Shown: positions 22,456 to 31,794 of the stretch, one piece after another
How positions within the stretch are numbered: the first letter of the stretch is position 1
How the letters are laid out: every line of letters starts with the position of its first letter
From: Serratia ureilytica
Lineage (GTDB): Bacteria; Pseudomonadota; Gammaproteobacteria; Enterobacterales; Enterobacteriaceae
Reading direction: 5' to 3'
Length of the DNA stretch: 64,000 bases
Assembly: GCF_013375155.1 (NCBI RefSeq)
Contig: NZ_JABXOF010000003.1
Span: forward strand, 434,001-498,000
Position numbers and translations under genes: made by a program
The notes under the pieces: generated by a model
Databases searched by the model: none
Told to the model about the DNA's origin: nothing
The model's input: only the letters and a program-made list of their open reading frames with translations

Positions 22456-22814
22456 AGATTCCGCCTTTATTTACAGGTTGTTAGTATGATTCTTTCCATT
22501 TTAGCCAACCGCAGCGCCTGCTGTCGCGGCTAAATGAAAATTCATTGCGTTCTGCACGTCACTATGGGGACGATTCAAGGCCGAACCAAGCCGCCGCCGC
22601 GCCGCTTTTGTTACAAAAGAATGTCATTTCAGCCTGCTACGCATTGAAAATGCCCACGGATTAAGGCATATAACACCCATTATTCATCAATATGATGAGA
22701 CAGATTCGCTGCGCGGCCCGCAGAAGGTCGAGCTCTCGCTCCCGCCCTGGCCGCGCGTTTCACCCTTGCTCCCCACGATATGCGGGAGAACAGCCACCCA
22801 GGCGAGGATTTATC
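22456..22814. other. Intergenic region between divergent sohB and yciK
   Basis: About 360 bases holding two divergent promoters. The reading frame upstream of yciK stays open back to 22692 but shows no homology. No riboswitch-like structure could be supported. Confidence 0.4.
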
Positions 22815-23576
22815 GTGCATTACCAACCCAAACAAGATCTACTCGAACAACGCATTATTTTGGTCACCGGCGCCGGAGACGGCATCGGCCGCGAAGCGGC
22901 GCTGACCTACGCTCGCTTCGGCGCCCAGTTAGTGCTGCTGGGACGCACCGAGAGCAAACTGCTGGCGGTACAACAAGAGATCGCGGCCCAGGGCGGCGCC
23001 CCGGCCCTGGTGGTCACGCTCGACTTGCTGCACGCCACGCCGGAGCAATGCCGGCAGATAGCCGACGATCTGGCGCGCCAAATTCCGCGCCTGGACGGCG
23101 TGCTGCACAACGCCGGCCTGCTGGGCGACATTGCGCCGATGGCCGACCTGTCGATAACCATGTGGCAAGAGGTGATGCAGGTTAACGTCAACGCCACCTT
23201 TATGCTGACTCAGGCGCTGCTGCCGATGCTGCTGAAATCCCACGCCGGGTCGCTGGTGTTCACCAGTTCCAGCGTCGGGCGCACCGGCCGCGCCGACTGG
23301 GGCGCTTATGCGGTGTCGAAGTTCGCCACCGAAGGCATGATGCAGGTATTGGCCGATGAATACAAAAATCGTAATTTGCGGGTAAACTGCATCAATCCGG
23401 GCGGAACTCGCACCAAAATGCGCGCATCCGCCTTCCCGCACGAAGACAAAAACAAGCTGAAAACCCCGGCTGACATCATGCCGCTGTACCTGTATCTGAT
23501 GGGCGAGGACAGCCGGCGAAAAACCGGCATGAGCTTCGACGCCCAGCCGAACCGCAAACCCGGCGCGGCCGAATAA
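22815..23576 (+). CDS. yciK: Short-chain dehydrogenase/reductase YciK
   Basis: 253 residues. The family N-terminus (HYQPKQDLL) begins at a GTG at 22815, with GAGGA six bases upstream; the longer frame from 22692 lacks homology. The NAD(P)-binding motif is TGAGDGIG, the active-site motif is YAVSK (Ser about 25 residues before it), and NNAG is replaced by HNAG. The substrate is unknown. It is translationally close to btuR (13-base gap), a conserved pairing. Confidence 0.92.
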   Translation: MHYQPKQDLLEQRIILVTGAGDGIGREAALTYARFGAQLVLLGRTESKLLAVQQEIAAQGGAPALVVTLDLLHATPEQCRQIADDLARQIPRLDGVLHNAGLLGDIAPMADLSITMWQEVMQVNVNATFMLTQALLPMLLKSHAGSLVFTSSSVGRTGRADWGAYAVSKFATEGMMQVLADEYKNRNLRVNCINPGGTRTKMRASAFPHEDKNKLKTPADIMPLYLYLMGEDSRRKTGMSFDAQPNRKPGAAE

Positions 23577-23589
23577 TAAGGAGCGTTTC

Positions 23590-24180
23590 ATGGCGGAAGA
23601 TCGTCATCAACAGCGCCAGCAGCGCCTGAAAGAACAGGTCGATGCACGCATCGCCGCGGCGCAGGACACCCGCGGCCTGCTGCTGGTGTTTACCGGCAAC
23701 GGCAAAGGCAAAACCACCGCCGCCTTCGGCACCGTCACCCGCGCGGTCGGTCACGGCATGCGCGCCGGGGTGATCCAGTTCATCAAGGGCGAGTGGCCCA
23801 ATGGCGAAAAGAATCTGCTGCAGCAACATGGCGTTGAATTTCAGGTGATGGCTACCGGCTTCACCTGGGAGACGCAGAACAAGGCAGGCGACACCGCCGC
23901 CTGCCAGGCGGTGTGGCAGCACGGCAAACGCATGCTGGCCGACAGCGGCCTGGATCTGGTGCTGCTGGACGAAGTGACCTACATGTTGACCTACGGCTAT
24001 CTGGAGCTGGAAGAGCTCAAAGAAGCGCTGCGGCAGCGCCCTGCGCACCAAACGGTGATACTGACCGGGCGCGGTTGCCATCGCGAGCTGCTGGAAATGG
24101 CGGATACGGTTACGGAGATGCGGCCGGTGAAACACGCGTTCGACGCGGGCATCAAGGCGCAACAGGGGATCGATTGGTAA
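23590..24180 (+). CDS. btuR: Cob(I)yrinic acid a,c-diamide adenosyltransferase
   Basis: 196 residues, the CobA/BtuR family. It adenosylates corrinoids to form adenosylcobalamin. The P-loop is GNGKGKTTAA (about residues 37-46), and the family motif LLDEVTYMLTYGYL is present. AAGGAG precedes the ATG. It is co-transcribed with yciK and ends in a terminator shared with rluB. Confidence 0.95.
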   Translation: MAEDRHQQRQQRLKEQVDARIAAAQDTRGLLLVFTGNGKGKTTAAFGTVTRAVGHGMRAGVIQFIKGEWPNGEKNLLQQHGVEFQVMATGFTWETQNKAGDTAACQAVWQHGKRMLADSGLDLVLLDEVTYMLTYGYLELEELKEALRQRPAHQTVILTGRGCHRELLEMADTVTEMRPVKHAFDAGIKAQQGIDW

Positions 24181-24187
24181 CAAAACG

Positions 24188-24211
24188 TTCTGGCCCCGAA
24201 CGGGGCCAGAA
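24188..24211. terminator. Terminator between btuR and rluB
   Basis: TTCTGGCCCCG and CGGGGCCAGAA form a perfect 11-bp stem with a two-base loop between convergent genes. Confidence 0.75.
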
Positions 24212-24219
24212 TGACGGGA

Positions 24220-25125
24220 TTAGCTGCGTTTGCTCGGTTTGCCCGATTTACTCGGTTTGCTGCCCGGCGCACTGCGACGGCCGCTGCCGGCCACCTGCGA
24301 GTGACGCTTGACCGCGCGACGGATTTGGTTAGCCTTCACGCGGCGGCGCTCACGCTCCACCGGCATCTTGCTGACCGTTTCCGGTTTCAATTCAACCAGC
24401 TCGCGCAGGTAGTTGATCGCCGGCAGATCCAGCTCGGCCCAGCCGCCGCGCGGCAGGCCTTTCGGCAGATCGATATCGCCGTAGCGTACGCGGATCAGGC
24501 GACTCACCTGCACGCCCACCGCTTCCCACAGGCGACGCACTTCACGGTTGCGGCCTTCGGTCAGGGTCACGTTGTACCATTGGTTGAGGCCTTCACCGCC
24601 CTGGAAGCTGATGGTGCGGAACGCGGCCGGGCCGTCTTCCAGTTGCACGCCTTTGCTCAGCTGCTTCACTTTCGCATCGTCGACCTGGCCAAACACGCGT
24701 ACCGCGTACTCGCGTTCCACTTCACGGCTTGGGTGCATCAGACGGTTGGCCAGTTCGCCATCGGTGGTGAACAGCAGCAGACCAGAAGTGTTGACGTCCA
24801 GTCGCCCTACCGCCACCCAGCGCGAACCGCGCAGCTTCGGCAAGCGATCGAACACCGTCGGGCGGCCTTCAGGATCGCTGCGGGTACACAGCTCACCTTC
24901 CGGTTTGTAGTAAGCCAGCACGCGGCAGACCACCTCTTCGGACTCTTTGATCGACAGGACATGACCATCCAGACGAATTTTCATCGCCGGGGTCACTTCA
25001 ACGCGATCGCCCAGCTTGGCGACCTTGCCGTCGACGCTGACGCGCCCGGCTTCAATCATGGTTTCGATTTCACGACGCGAGCCGTGCCCGGCGCGCGCTA
25101 ATACTTTCTGTAACTTTTCGCTCAT
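24220..25125 (-). CDS. rluB: 23S rRNA pseudouridine(2605) synthase
   Basis: 301 residues. An N-terminal S4 RNA-binding domain (about 3-60) is followed by the RsuA/RluB-family catalytic domain with the active-site aspartate in [14 protein letters not shown] and the motif [12 protein letters not shown]. The Lys/Arg/Ser-rich C-terminal tail is typical of RluB. The ATG at 25125 matches the family start; the upstream extension to 25257 has no homology. Confidence 0.96.
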   Translation of the reverse strand: MSEKLQKVLARAGHGSRREIETMIEAGRVSVDGKVAKLGDRVEVTPAMKIRLDGHVLSIKESEEVVCRVLAYYKPEGELCTRSDPEGRPTVFDRLPKLRGSRWVAVGRLDVNTSGLLLFTTDGELANRLMHPSREVEREYAVRVFGQVDDAKVKQLSKGVQLEDGPAAFRTISFQGGEGLNQWYNVTLTEGRNREVRRLWEAVGVQVSRLIRVRYGDIDLPKGLPRGGWAELDLPAINYLRELVELKPETVSKMPVERERRRVKANQIRRAVKRHSQVAGSGRRSAPGSKPSKSGKPSKRS

Positions 25126-25284
25126 TGAGCAACCTCTAATGTCGCCTTCACAGGCGTCGGGGGGATAACCGCCGCGGCCAATCGCCGCAACGGTAATAAT
25201 ACGTTTATCAAGATCGAACCGCGCATTATACAGGCTTTCTAAGGTGTTGAAACCCACTTTATCGGCGGTGCCCCCAAGCGGCGT

Positions 25285-26082
25285 TCACGGCGCCAAGAAG
25301 TCCTCCACCGCCCTCAGCACCGCGTCGGGCCGTTCCAGAATGCCGAGGTGAGTGCGGGCCTCTTCTAAACGCGCCACGGAGAAAAACGGCCGCTCGGCGG
25401 CAAATGCCTGCTGTTGCCGCAGATAGTCATCGCGGCGATCCAGCGAGTAAATATGCCGGCACGGCGGCGGCGCGCTCATTCCCGCCAGGCGTTGCAGCGG
25501 CGAGCCGAACTGCCGGTAGGCCTGTTCGATGGCCACGCCGGCGGCGCGCCAGAGCCGGTCATCTTCCTGCGCCATCTCGACCTCCAGATGGCATTTGACC
25601 CGATCGTGGCGGATGCCGCCCTGCCAGAAGTCGAACAAGGCGTCGCGCGCCGCCAGCCACTGCTGCGGCTGCTGCATGCGGCTCACCGCCGCAAAGAACG
25701 CTGGCTCCGGCTGCGTCATGATCCAATCGAGAAACACCATGCCCTGCACCTGCTGCGGCAACGCCTCGGCCAACGCCACCGCCAACCAACTGGCGTGCGC
25801 CACCGACAGGGTGATCACGTTGTCCAAACGCAGCGCCGTCAGCAATTGGCGCACATCCTCCAGCAAATCGTCCGCCGTCAGCGACATCTCCGCCGCTTTT
25901 GACGACAGGCCGTGGCCACGCCAATCGATGCTGATCGTCCGATAACCGTCGGCCGCCAGCGCGATGAACGGCTCAAACACGGTTTTCGGTTCGCACCAGC
26001 CGGGCAGCAACACCAACGTGAGCGGCCCTGAGCCGATATCCTGATAATCGAGCGTCATGTTGGCACTGTGAAATGCGGTCAT
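25285..26082 (-). CDS. Alpha/beta hydrolase resembling cofactor-free quinolone 2,4-dioxygenases (HOD/QDO/AqdC)
   Basis: 265 residues from the ATG at 26082, which has AGGAGG five bases upstream; an upstream in-frame start adds 25 residues without homology. The chain aligns from memory along its whole length with bacterial 1H-3-hydroxy-4-oxoquinaldine 2,4-dioxygenase. Shared features include WRGHGLS (54-60), LDW (118-120), FWQGG around Trp153, GSPLQ and the late catalytic histidine (THLGI, His245). The nucleophile elbow reads SVAHA (93-97) where HOD has SHSHG, so the usual serine is Ala95. Asp119 and His245 would form the retained base dyad. It may cleave a quinolone or similar heteroaromatic, or be a divergent esterase-like enzyme. 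It stands alone next to rluB. Confidence 0.7.
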   Translation of the reverse strand: MTAFHSANMTLDYQDIGSGPLTLVLLPGWCEPKTVFEPFIALAADGYRTISIDWRGHGLSSKAAEMSLTADDLLEDVRQLLTALRLDNVITLSVAHASWLAVALAEALPQQVQGMVFLDWIMTQPEPAFFAAVSRMQQPQQWLAARDALFDFWQGGIRHDRVKCHLEVEMAQEDDRLWRAAGVAIEQAYRQFGSPLQRLAGMSAPPPCRHIYSLDRRDDYLRQQQAFAAERPFFSVARLEEARTHLGILERPDAVLRAVEDFLAP

Positions 26083-26230
26083 ATTACCTCCTGCGCGTCT
26101 CTCCCCGACCCGTTCGGGAATTACCGACGGGCTAAGGGTGACAGCGCAGCAGGTCATGATCTATTGAAGTTCGTGCGGAAAAGACCCGAGCGCACCTTAT
26201 GAAAAAATGCGCACTTATTGGAATGGGAAT

Positions 26231-26590
26231 TTAATGGCGCACGCAGGGATAGGCGGCGCTCAACGCCAGCATAATCACCGACGGTGCGGAATAATGCAGT
26301 TGCTCGGGATGTTCGTTCAAGTACTGCATTACCGCGTCGGCGGCTACGCCGATGCTCATTCCGGCCTCTGGGCAGATATTGCGATTGCCCTGCATGGAAT
26401 AGGTATCGAATACGCCGGCGACGTATCCCATAAACATGCCGCCATTCAGCGCTTCGGCCACGGTGGCTTCACCGCTTTTATTTTTTACGTAACCGCCGGA
26501 TTCCGCCAGCAAACCGCTGCCCGAATAAAAACCCGCATTCGCCATTGAGGAAAATAATAAGGCCGCTAAAAAAGAAACCTGTTTAATCAT
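26231..26590 (-). CDS. Rap1a/Tai-family (immunity-like) exported protein
   Basis: 119 residues. Signal peptide about 1-19 (cleavage after MANA). The mature part shows the Rap1a/Tai pattern: GYVAGVFDTY, a conserved ICPEAGMSIG, then AVMQYLNEHPEQ and a final YPC that probably pairs with the earlier cysteine. In S. marcescens, Rap proteins are periplasmic antidotes to type VI amidase effectors (Ssp). No effector or other secretion gene is nearby, so this is an orphan: either a spare immunity gene against other strains or a domain with another job. The ribosome binding site is modest (AGGA). Confidence 0.75.
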   Translation of the reverse strand: MIKQVSFLAALLFSSMANAGFYSGSGLLAESGGYVKNKSGEATVAEALNGGMFMGYVAGVFDTYSMQGNRNICPEAGMSIGVAADAVMQYLNEHPEQLHYSAPSVIMLALSAAYPCVRH

Positions 26591-26705
26591 TGCTGCGCAT
26601 CCTGCCCATTATCAATTCTGAAGTCTTCAAGAATAGCGGCTTTCACGCGAAATAGCGTCGCTTCAGCCGTTTTTCAGACAATGGGCAAGGTGGCAATATT
26701 TTACA

Positions 26706-27326
26706 TCAGCGGAAAGGCGCCGCGTCGCCGGCGCCTTCGCGCACCACTTCCGGCGAGGATTCGGTCAGATCGATAACCGTGGTCGGCTGTTGGCCGAGGA
26801 AGCCGCCGTGGATCACCAGATCGACCACCTTGCCCAAATGATCGCTGATCTCTTCCGGATCGGACTCGGCGAAATCATTGCCCGGCAGCATCAGCGTGGT
26901 GGACATCATCGGTTCGTTCAACGCCTCCAACAGCGCCAGCGCGATCGGGTTCGACGGCACGCGCAGGCCGATGGTTTTGCGCTTTTCATTCATCAGGCGG
27001 CGCGGCACTTCTTTGGTCGCTTTCAGAATGAACGTGTAGTTGCCCGGCGTATTGTTTTTGATCAGACGGAACGCCGTATTATCGACGTGAGCATAGGTCG
27101 ACAACTCGGACAGATCGCGGCACATCAGGGTAAAGTTGTGGTTGCCGTCCAGCTGACGGATGCGGCAAATGCGCTCCATCGCCGCCTTCTCTTCCAGCAT
27201 GCAGCCCAGCGCATAGCCGGAATCGGTGGGATAGACGATCACCCCCCCTTTGCGCAGCACCTCTACCGCCTGGTTGATCAGGCGCGGCTGCGGGTTGTCC
27301 GGGTGAATATAAAAAAGCTGACTCAT
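26706..27326 (-). CDS. yciO: Sua5/YciO/YrdC-family protein YciO
   Basis: 206 residues, E. coli YciO length. The fold binds RNA and ATP and is related to threonylcarbamoyl-AMP synthase (TsaC). YciO lacks an established role in tRNA modification in E. coli. Family stretches seen are VIVYPTDSGYALGC, KRKTIGLRVP and PTTVIDL. AGGAG precedes the ATG. It sits about 50 bases after rnmA in the same direction. Confidence 0.93.
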   Translation of the reverse strand: MSQLFYIHPDNPQPRLINQAVEVLRKGGVIVYPTDSGYALGCMLEEKAAMERICRIRQLDGNHNFTLMCRDLSELSTYAHVDNTAFRLIKNNTPGNYTFILKATKEVPRRLMNEKRKTIGLRVPSNPIALALLEALNEPMMSTTLMLPGNDFAESDPEEISDHLGKVVDLVIHGGFLGQQPTTVIDLTESSPEVVREGAGDAAPFR

Positions 27327-27373
27327 GACTTGCTCCTAAAATAATGCCCGCGCGCGTTGCCACGCGCGTAAAA

Positions 27374-28255
27374 TCAGACCGCCTGGCCCGGCTGCGGCCA
27401 ATCGCGCCACACCGGCTCGACGCCGCCCGGCAGCCACAGCTTGCGCCCCAGTTCGATCCACGAGCAAGGTTGATGGAAATCAGAGCCTTGCGAGGCCAAC
27501 AGGCGGTAGTCTTGCGCGTATTTCGCCAGCTGAGTGCGCTCATGCGGCGCCTGCTGACACTGCGCCACTTCCATGGCGTCGCCGCCGTGTTCGGCGAAAT
27601 GCGCCAGCAAGCGTTTCAGCCATTTCGCGGTCAAATCGTAACGGCCCGGGTGCGCCATCACCGCCTGGCCGCCCGATTGATGAATCGCATCAATGGCTTG
27701 TTCTATTGTACACCACTGCGGCGGTACATAGCCGGTTTTCCCCTTGGCCAGGTATTTCTTGAACACCTGAGCCATATTGTCCGCCACACCGATCTCCACC
27801 AGGTAACGGGCGAAATGGCCGCGGGTCACCGCGCCGGCTCCGGCCAGGCGCTGGGCGCCGGCATAGGCGTCGGGAATACGCGCCTTGCCCAGCCGCACGC
27901 CGATCTCCTGCGCCCGCCGGTTGCGGCGTTCGGTTTGTTCCGCCAACAGCGCCACCAGCGCCGGATGCGCGACGTCCATACCCAACCCAACAATATGGAT
28001 TTCATGATTTTCCCACAGCGTCGAGATTTCCACTCCATTGACCAACCGCAACGGCAACACCTGCTCCGCGATGGCGGCGGCGGCCTCGGCCAGCCCGGCG
28101 GTCGTGTCGTGATCGGTGATCGCCAACACCCCCACGCGCATCTCTACCGCCCGCTGCACCAGCTGCGTCGGCGTCAGGTAGCCGTCGGAGGCGGTCGTAT
28201 GGCTGTGGAGATCGTACAGGGTAAAAGCGGTGGATTGAGGGTTACTGTCTGTCAA
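27374..28255 (-). CDS. rnmA: PHP-domain 5'-3' exoribonuclease / 3',5'-nucleotide bisphosphate phosphatase (RnmA/YciV)
   Basis: 293 residues from a TTG at 28255, the only start that gives the family N-terminus just before [18 protein letters not shown] lies about seven bases upstream. The frame stays open to 28390 but that part overlaps the trp promoter side and has no homology. PHP metal-binding motifs are visible: DLHSHT, ITDHDT, GVEIST, AHPGRY and GSDFHQ. It matures rRNA 5' ends and hydrolyses pAp in E. coli. It is divergent from trp, as in E. coli. Confidence 0.9.
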   Translation of the reverse strand: MTDSNPQSTAFTLYDLHSHTTASDGYLTPTQLVQRAVEMRVGVLAITDHDTTAGLAEAAAAIAEQVLPLRLVNGVEISTLWENHEIHIVGLGMDVAHPALVALLAEQTERRNRRAQEIGVRLGKARIPDAYAGAQRLAGAGAVTRGHFARYLVEIGVADNMAQVFKKYLAKGKTGYVPPQWCTIEQAIDAIHQSGGQAVMAHPGRYDLTAKWLKRLLAHFAEHGGDAMEVAQCQQAPHERTQLAKYAQDYRLLASQGSDFHQPCSWIELGRKLWLPGGVEPVWRDWPQPGQAV

Positions 28256-28398
28256 AACGGCTATCCGGCAATGGCTTGGTTTTCTATCATACCTGCGATC
28301 GGCGGCCGGACGGAAATCTATTCTGCCCCGGTTGGGCGCGCGGGCGGGATGATGAACAGAATTCACGCTGACCGCTAAAACATTGTACAAAAAGGGGG

Positions 28399-28432
28399 TT
28401 GACTTTGCCCTCGCGAACCAGTTAACTAGTAC
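28399..28432 (+). promoter_or_regulatory. trp promoter and TrpR operator
   Basis: -35 TTGACT (28399-28404), 17-base spacer, -10 TTAACT (28422-28427). The near-palindrome ACCAGTTAACTAGT (28417-28430) overlays the -10 and differs by one base from the symmetric TrpR core ACTAGTTAACTAGT of E. coli. Confidence 0.9.
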
Positions 28433-28486
28433 ACAAGTTCACGGCAGTGGCCGTGTCGGATGAGAGTTAACAAAGAGAGTCTGCAA

Positions 28487-28546
28487 ATGAACACATACAT
28501 TTCTCTTCACGGTTGGTGGCGTACCTCCCTCTTGCGGGCGGTGTAA
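28487..28546 (+). CDS. trpL: trp operon leader peptide
   Basis: 19 codons ending at TAA. The peptide contains tandem Trp codons at positions 10-11 in the context HGWWRTS, the same context as E. coli TrpL. It is a ribosome-stalling sensor of charged tRNA-Trp. GAGAG lies about ten bases before the ATG. Confidence 0.93.
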   Translation: MNTYISLHGWWRTSLLRAV

Positions 28547-28583
28547 TCGCGCATAGCTGTCATCTGACAATGCAGATTTCCTG

Positions 28584-28609
28584 AGCCCGCACCTGATGCG
28601 GGCTTTTTT
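28584..28609 (+). terminator. trp attenuator terminator
   Basis: AGCCCGC and GCGGGCT with a seven-base loop, followed by T6, 27 bases before trpE. It is the 3:4 hairpin of the attenuator; the leader sequence around 28535-28580 can supply the competing strands. Confidence 0.9.
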
Positions 28610-28635
28610 ATGGACAGAATTCACTGGAACCACCG

Positions 28636-30198
28636 ATGATGAACATCAAACCACAATTGACATTACTGAAGGCGCAGGCCAGTTACCGGGGCGATCCCAC
28701 CACCCTTTTCCACCAGCTGTGCGGCGCCCGGCCGGCCACCCTGCTGCTGGAGTCGGCGGAAATCAACAGTAAACAGAATCTGCAGAGCCTGCTGGTGATC
28801 GACAGCGCGCTGCGCATCACCGCGCTGGGTCACACCGTCAGCGTGCAGGCGCTCACCGCCAATGGCGCGGCGCTGCTGCCGCTGCTGGACGAAGCGCTGC
28901 CGCCCGAGGTCAGCATTCAGGCGCGCCCAAACGGCCGCGAGCTGACCTTCCCGGCGATCGACGAGGTGCAGGACGAAGACGCGCGCCTGCGCTCCCTGTC
29001 GGTATTCGACGCGCTGCGCACGCTGCTGACCCTGGTCGACTCCCCGGCGGACGAGCGTGAAGCCGTGATGCTGGGCGGCCTGTTCGCCTACGATCTGGTC
29101 GCCGGTTTCGAAAACCTGCCGACGCTGCGCCAGGATCAACGTTGCCCGGACTTCTGCTTCTATCTGGCGGAAACCCTGCTGGTGCTGGATCATCAACGCG
29201 GTTCCGCCCGATTGCAGGCCAGCGTCTTCAGCGAGCAAGCGAGTGAAATACAACGCCTGCAGCAGCGTCTGGCGCAATTGCAGACCGAATTGAAACAAAC
29301 CCCGCAGCCAATCCCGCACCAAAAGCTGGAAAACATGCAGCTGAGCTGCAACCAGAGCGACGAAGAGTACGGCGCGGTGGTCAGCGGGCTGCAGGAAGCG
29401 ATCCGTCACGGCGAGATTTTCCAGGTGGTGCCGTCGCGCCGCTTCTCCCTGCCGTGCCCGGCGCCGCTGGCGGCCTACCAGACGTTAAAAGACAACAACC
29501 CCAGCCCGTACATGTTCTTCATGCAAGATGACGAGTTCACCCTGTTCGGCGCTTCGCCGGAGAGCGCGCTGAAATACGACGCGGGCAATCGCCAGATCGA
29601 AATCTACCCGATCGCCGGCACCCGCCCGCGCGGCCGCCGAGCCGATGGTTCACTGGATCTGGATCTCGACAGCCGCATCGAGCTGGAAATGCGCACCGAC
29701 CACAAAGAGCTGGCCGAGCACCTGATGCTGGTCGATCTGGCGCGCAACGATCTGGCGCGCATCTGCCAGGCCGGCAGCCGCTACGTGGCCGACCTGACCA
29801 AAGTGGATCGCTATTCGTTCGTCATGCACCTGGTTTCCCGCGTGGTGGGCACCCTGCGCGCCGATCTCGACGTGCTGCATGCCTACCAGGCCTGCATGAA
29901 TATGGGCACCCTGAGCGGCGCGCCCAAAGTGCGGGCGATGCAGCTGATCGCCGCCTCCGAAGGCACGCGCCGCGGCAGCTACGGCGGCGCGGTAGGCTAC
30001 TTTACCGCCACCGGCGATCTGGATACCTGCATCGTCATTCGCTCAGCCTACGTCGAAGACGGCATCGCCACCGTGCAGGCCGGCGCCGGCGTCGTGCTGG
30101 ACTCCATCCCGCAGGCGGAAGCCGACGAAACCCGTAATAAAGCCCGTGCCGTGCTGCGCGCCATCGCCACTGCGCACCATGCCAAGGAGGTGTTCTGA
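28636..30198 (+). CDS. trpE: Anthranilate synthase component I
   Basis: 520 residues. It converts chorismate to anthranilate using ammonia from TrpG. The feedback-inhibition motif [10 protein letters not shown] is near residue 36-46, and the chorismate-binding signatures [18 protein letters not shown] and [11 protein letters not shown] are present. The stop overlaps the trpG start (TGATG), so translation is coupled to keep the subunits balanced. Two adjacent ATGs are available at 28636 and 28639. Confidence 0.97.
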   Translation: MMNIKPQLTLLKAQASYRGDPTTLFHQLCGARPATLLLESAEINSKQNLQSLLVIDSALRITALGHTVSVQALTANGAALLPLLDEALPPEVSIQARPNGRELTFPAIDEVQDEDARLRSLSVFDALRTLLTLVDSPADEREAVMLGGLFAYDLVAGFENLPTLRQDQRCPDFCFYLAETLLVLDHQRGSARLQASVFSEQASEIQRLQQRLAQLQTELKQTPQPIPHQKLENMQLSCNQSDEEYGAVVSGLQEAIRHGEIFQVVPSRRFSLPCPAPLAAYQTLKDNNPSPYMFFMQDDEFTLFGASPESALKYDAGNRQIEIYPIAGTRPRGRRADGSLDLDLDSRIELEMRTDHKELAEHLMLVDLARNDLARICQAGSRYVADLTKVDRYSFVMHLVSRVVGTLRADLDVLHAYQACMNMGTLSGAPKVRAMQLIAASEGTRRGSYGGAVGYFTATGDLDTCIVIRSAYVEDGIATVQAGAGVVLDSIPQAEADETRNKARAVLRAIATAHHAKEVF

Positions 30199-30782
30199 TG
30201 GCCGATATCCTGCTGCTCGACAACGTCGACTCCTTTACCTACAACCTGGTCGATCAGCTGCGCGCCAGCGGCCACCAGGTGGTGATTTACCGTAACCAGA
30301 TCGCCGCCGAGGTGATCATCGAGCGTCTGGCGCAGATGGAACAGCCGGTGCTGATGCTGTCGCCGGGCCCCGGCGCCCCTTCCGAAGCGGGCTGCATGCC
30401 GGAACTGCTGCAACGCCTGCGCGGCCGGCTGCCGATCATCGGCATCTGCCTCGGCCACCAGGCGATCGTCGAAGCCTATGGCGGCCAGGTCGGCCAGGCG
30501 GGGGAAATCCTGCACGGCAAAGCCTCGGCGATCGTTCACGACGGTGAAGGCATGTTCGCCGGCATGGCCAACCCGCTGCCGGTGGCGCGTTACCACTCGC
30601 TGGTCGGCAGCAACATCCCGGCCGATCTGACCGTCAACGCCCGGTTCGGCGAGATGGTGATGGCGGTACGCGACGATCGCCGCCGCGTATGCGGCTTCCA
30701 GTTCCACCCGGAATCGATTCTGACCACCCATGGCGCGCGCCTGCTTGAGCAGACCCTGGCCTGGGCGCTGGCGAAGTCATAA
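30198..30782 (+). CDS. trpG: Anthranilate synthase component II (glutamine amidotransferase)
   Basis: 194 residues, a stand-alone class I glutamine amidotransferase. The nucleophile cysteine is in [15 protein letters not shown] and the catalytic His-Glu in FQFHPESI. In E. coli this domain is fused to TrpD; here it is a separate gene, 13 bases before trpD, which is the arrangement known in Serratia. Overlaps trpE by one base. Confidence 0.97.
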   Translation: MADILLLDNVDSFTYNLVDQLRASGHQVVIYRNQIAAEVIIERLAQMEQPVLMLSPGPGAPSEAGCMPELLQRLRGRLPIIGICLGHQAIVEAYGGQVGQAGEILHGKASAIVHDGEGMFAGMANPLPVARYHSLVGSNIPADLTVNARFGEMVMAVRDDRRRVCGFQFHPESILTTHGARLLEQTLAWALAKS

Positions 30783-30795
30783 AAGGAACACGACG

Positions 30796-31794
30796 ATGCA
30801 ACCTATCCTTGAGAAACTGTACCGCGCTGAATCGATGAGCCAGCAGGAAAGCCAACAGCTGTTCAGCGCCATCGTGCGCGGCGAACTGGAGCCGAGCCAA
30901 CTGGCGGCGGCGTTGATCAGCATGAAAGTCCGCGGCGAGCGCCCGGAAGAGATCGCCGGCGCAGCCAAAGCGCTGCTGGAAGATGCTCAACCGTTCCCGC
31001 GCCCTGACTATCTGTTTGCCGATATCGTCGGCACCGGCGGCGACGGCACCAACAGCATCAATATTTCCACCGCCAGCGCCTTTGTGGCGGCGGCGTGCGG
31101 CGCGAAAATCGCCAAACACGGCAACCGCAGCGTCTCCAGCCGCTCCGGCTCTTCGGATCTGTTGGCGGCATTCGGCATCCGCTTGGATCTGCCGGCGGAA
31201 GAGGCGCGCAAGGCGTTGGACGATCTTGGCGTGTGCTTCCTGTTTGCGCCGCAGTACCACACCGGCTTCCGTCACGCCATGCCGGTACGCCAGCAGTTGA
31301 AGACCCGCACGCTGTTCAACGTGCTGGGCCCGCTGATCAACCCGGCGCGTCCGCCGCTGGCGCTGATCGGCGTTTACAGCCCGGAACTGGTGCTGCCGAT
31401 CGCCGAAACCCTGCGCGTGTTGGGCTATCAGCGCGCGGCGGTGGTTCACGGCGGCGGCATGGACGAGGTGGCGATCCACGCCCCGACGCACGTGGCGGAA
31501 TTGAACAACGGCGAAATCTGCAGTTATCAGCTTACCCCGCAGTCCTTCGGATTGGAAACCTATCCGCTGGAGGCCTTGCTGGGCGGCACGCCGGAAGAAA
31601 ACCGTGACATTTTGGCGCGGCTGTTACAAGGTAAAGGCGAGCCGGCGCACGCTGCGGCGGTCGCGGCCAACGTCGCGTTGCTTCTGAAGTTATTCGGACA
31701 TGAAGACCTGCGCCAAAATGCGCGGCAGGCACTGGATATGATCAACAGCGGGCAGGCCTATGAGCGTGTCATCGCACTGGCGGCAAGAGGATAA
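30796..31794 (+). CDS. trpD: Anthranilate phosphoribosyltransferase
   Basis: 332 residues from the ATG at 30796 (AAGGA upstream), with no amidotransferase domain. It transfers phosphoribose from PRPP to anthranilate. The glycine-rich PRPP loop is [16 protein letters not shown], with [15 protein letters not shown] and the metal-binding GGGMDEVA. It is immediately followed by trpC (adjacent stop and start). Confidence 0.97.
   Translation: MQPILEKLYRAESMSQQESQQLFSAIVRGELEPSQLAAALISMKVRGERPEEIAGAAKALLEDAQPFPRPDYLFADIVGTGGDGTNSINISTASAFVAAACGAKIAKHGNRSVSSRSGSSDLLAAFGIRLDLPAEEARKALDDLGVCFLFAPQYHTGFRHAMPVRQQLKTRTLFNVLGPLINPARPPLALIGVYSPELVLPIAETLRVLGYQRAAVVHGGGMDEVAIHAPTHVAELNNGEICSYQLTPQSFGLETYPLEALLGGTPEENRDILARLLQGKGEPAHAAAVAANVALLLKLFGHEDLRQNARQALDMINSGQAYERVIALAARG

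Noticed and set aside
22700-22814. Possible cobalamin riboswitch before yciK-btuR
   Set aside because: Some GC-rich segments recall a B12 box, but the conserved core could not be found by eye.
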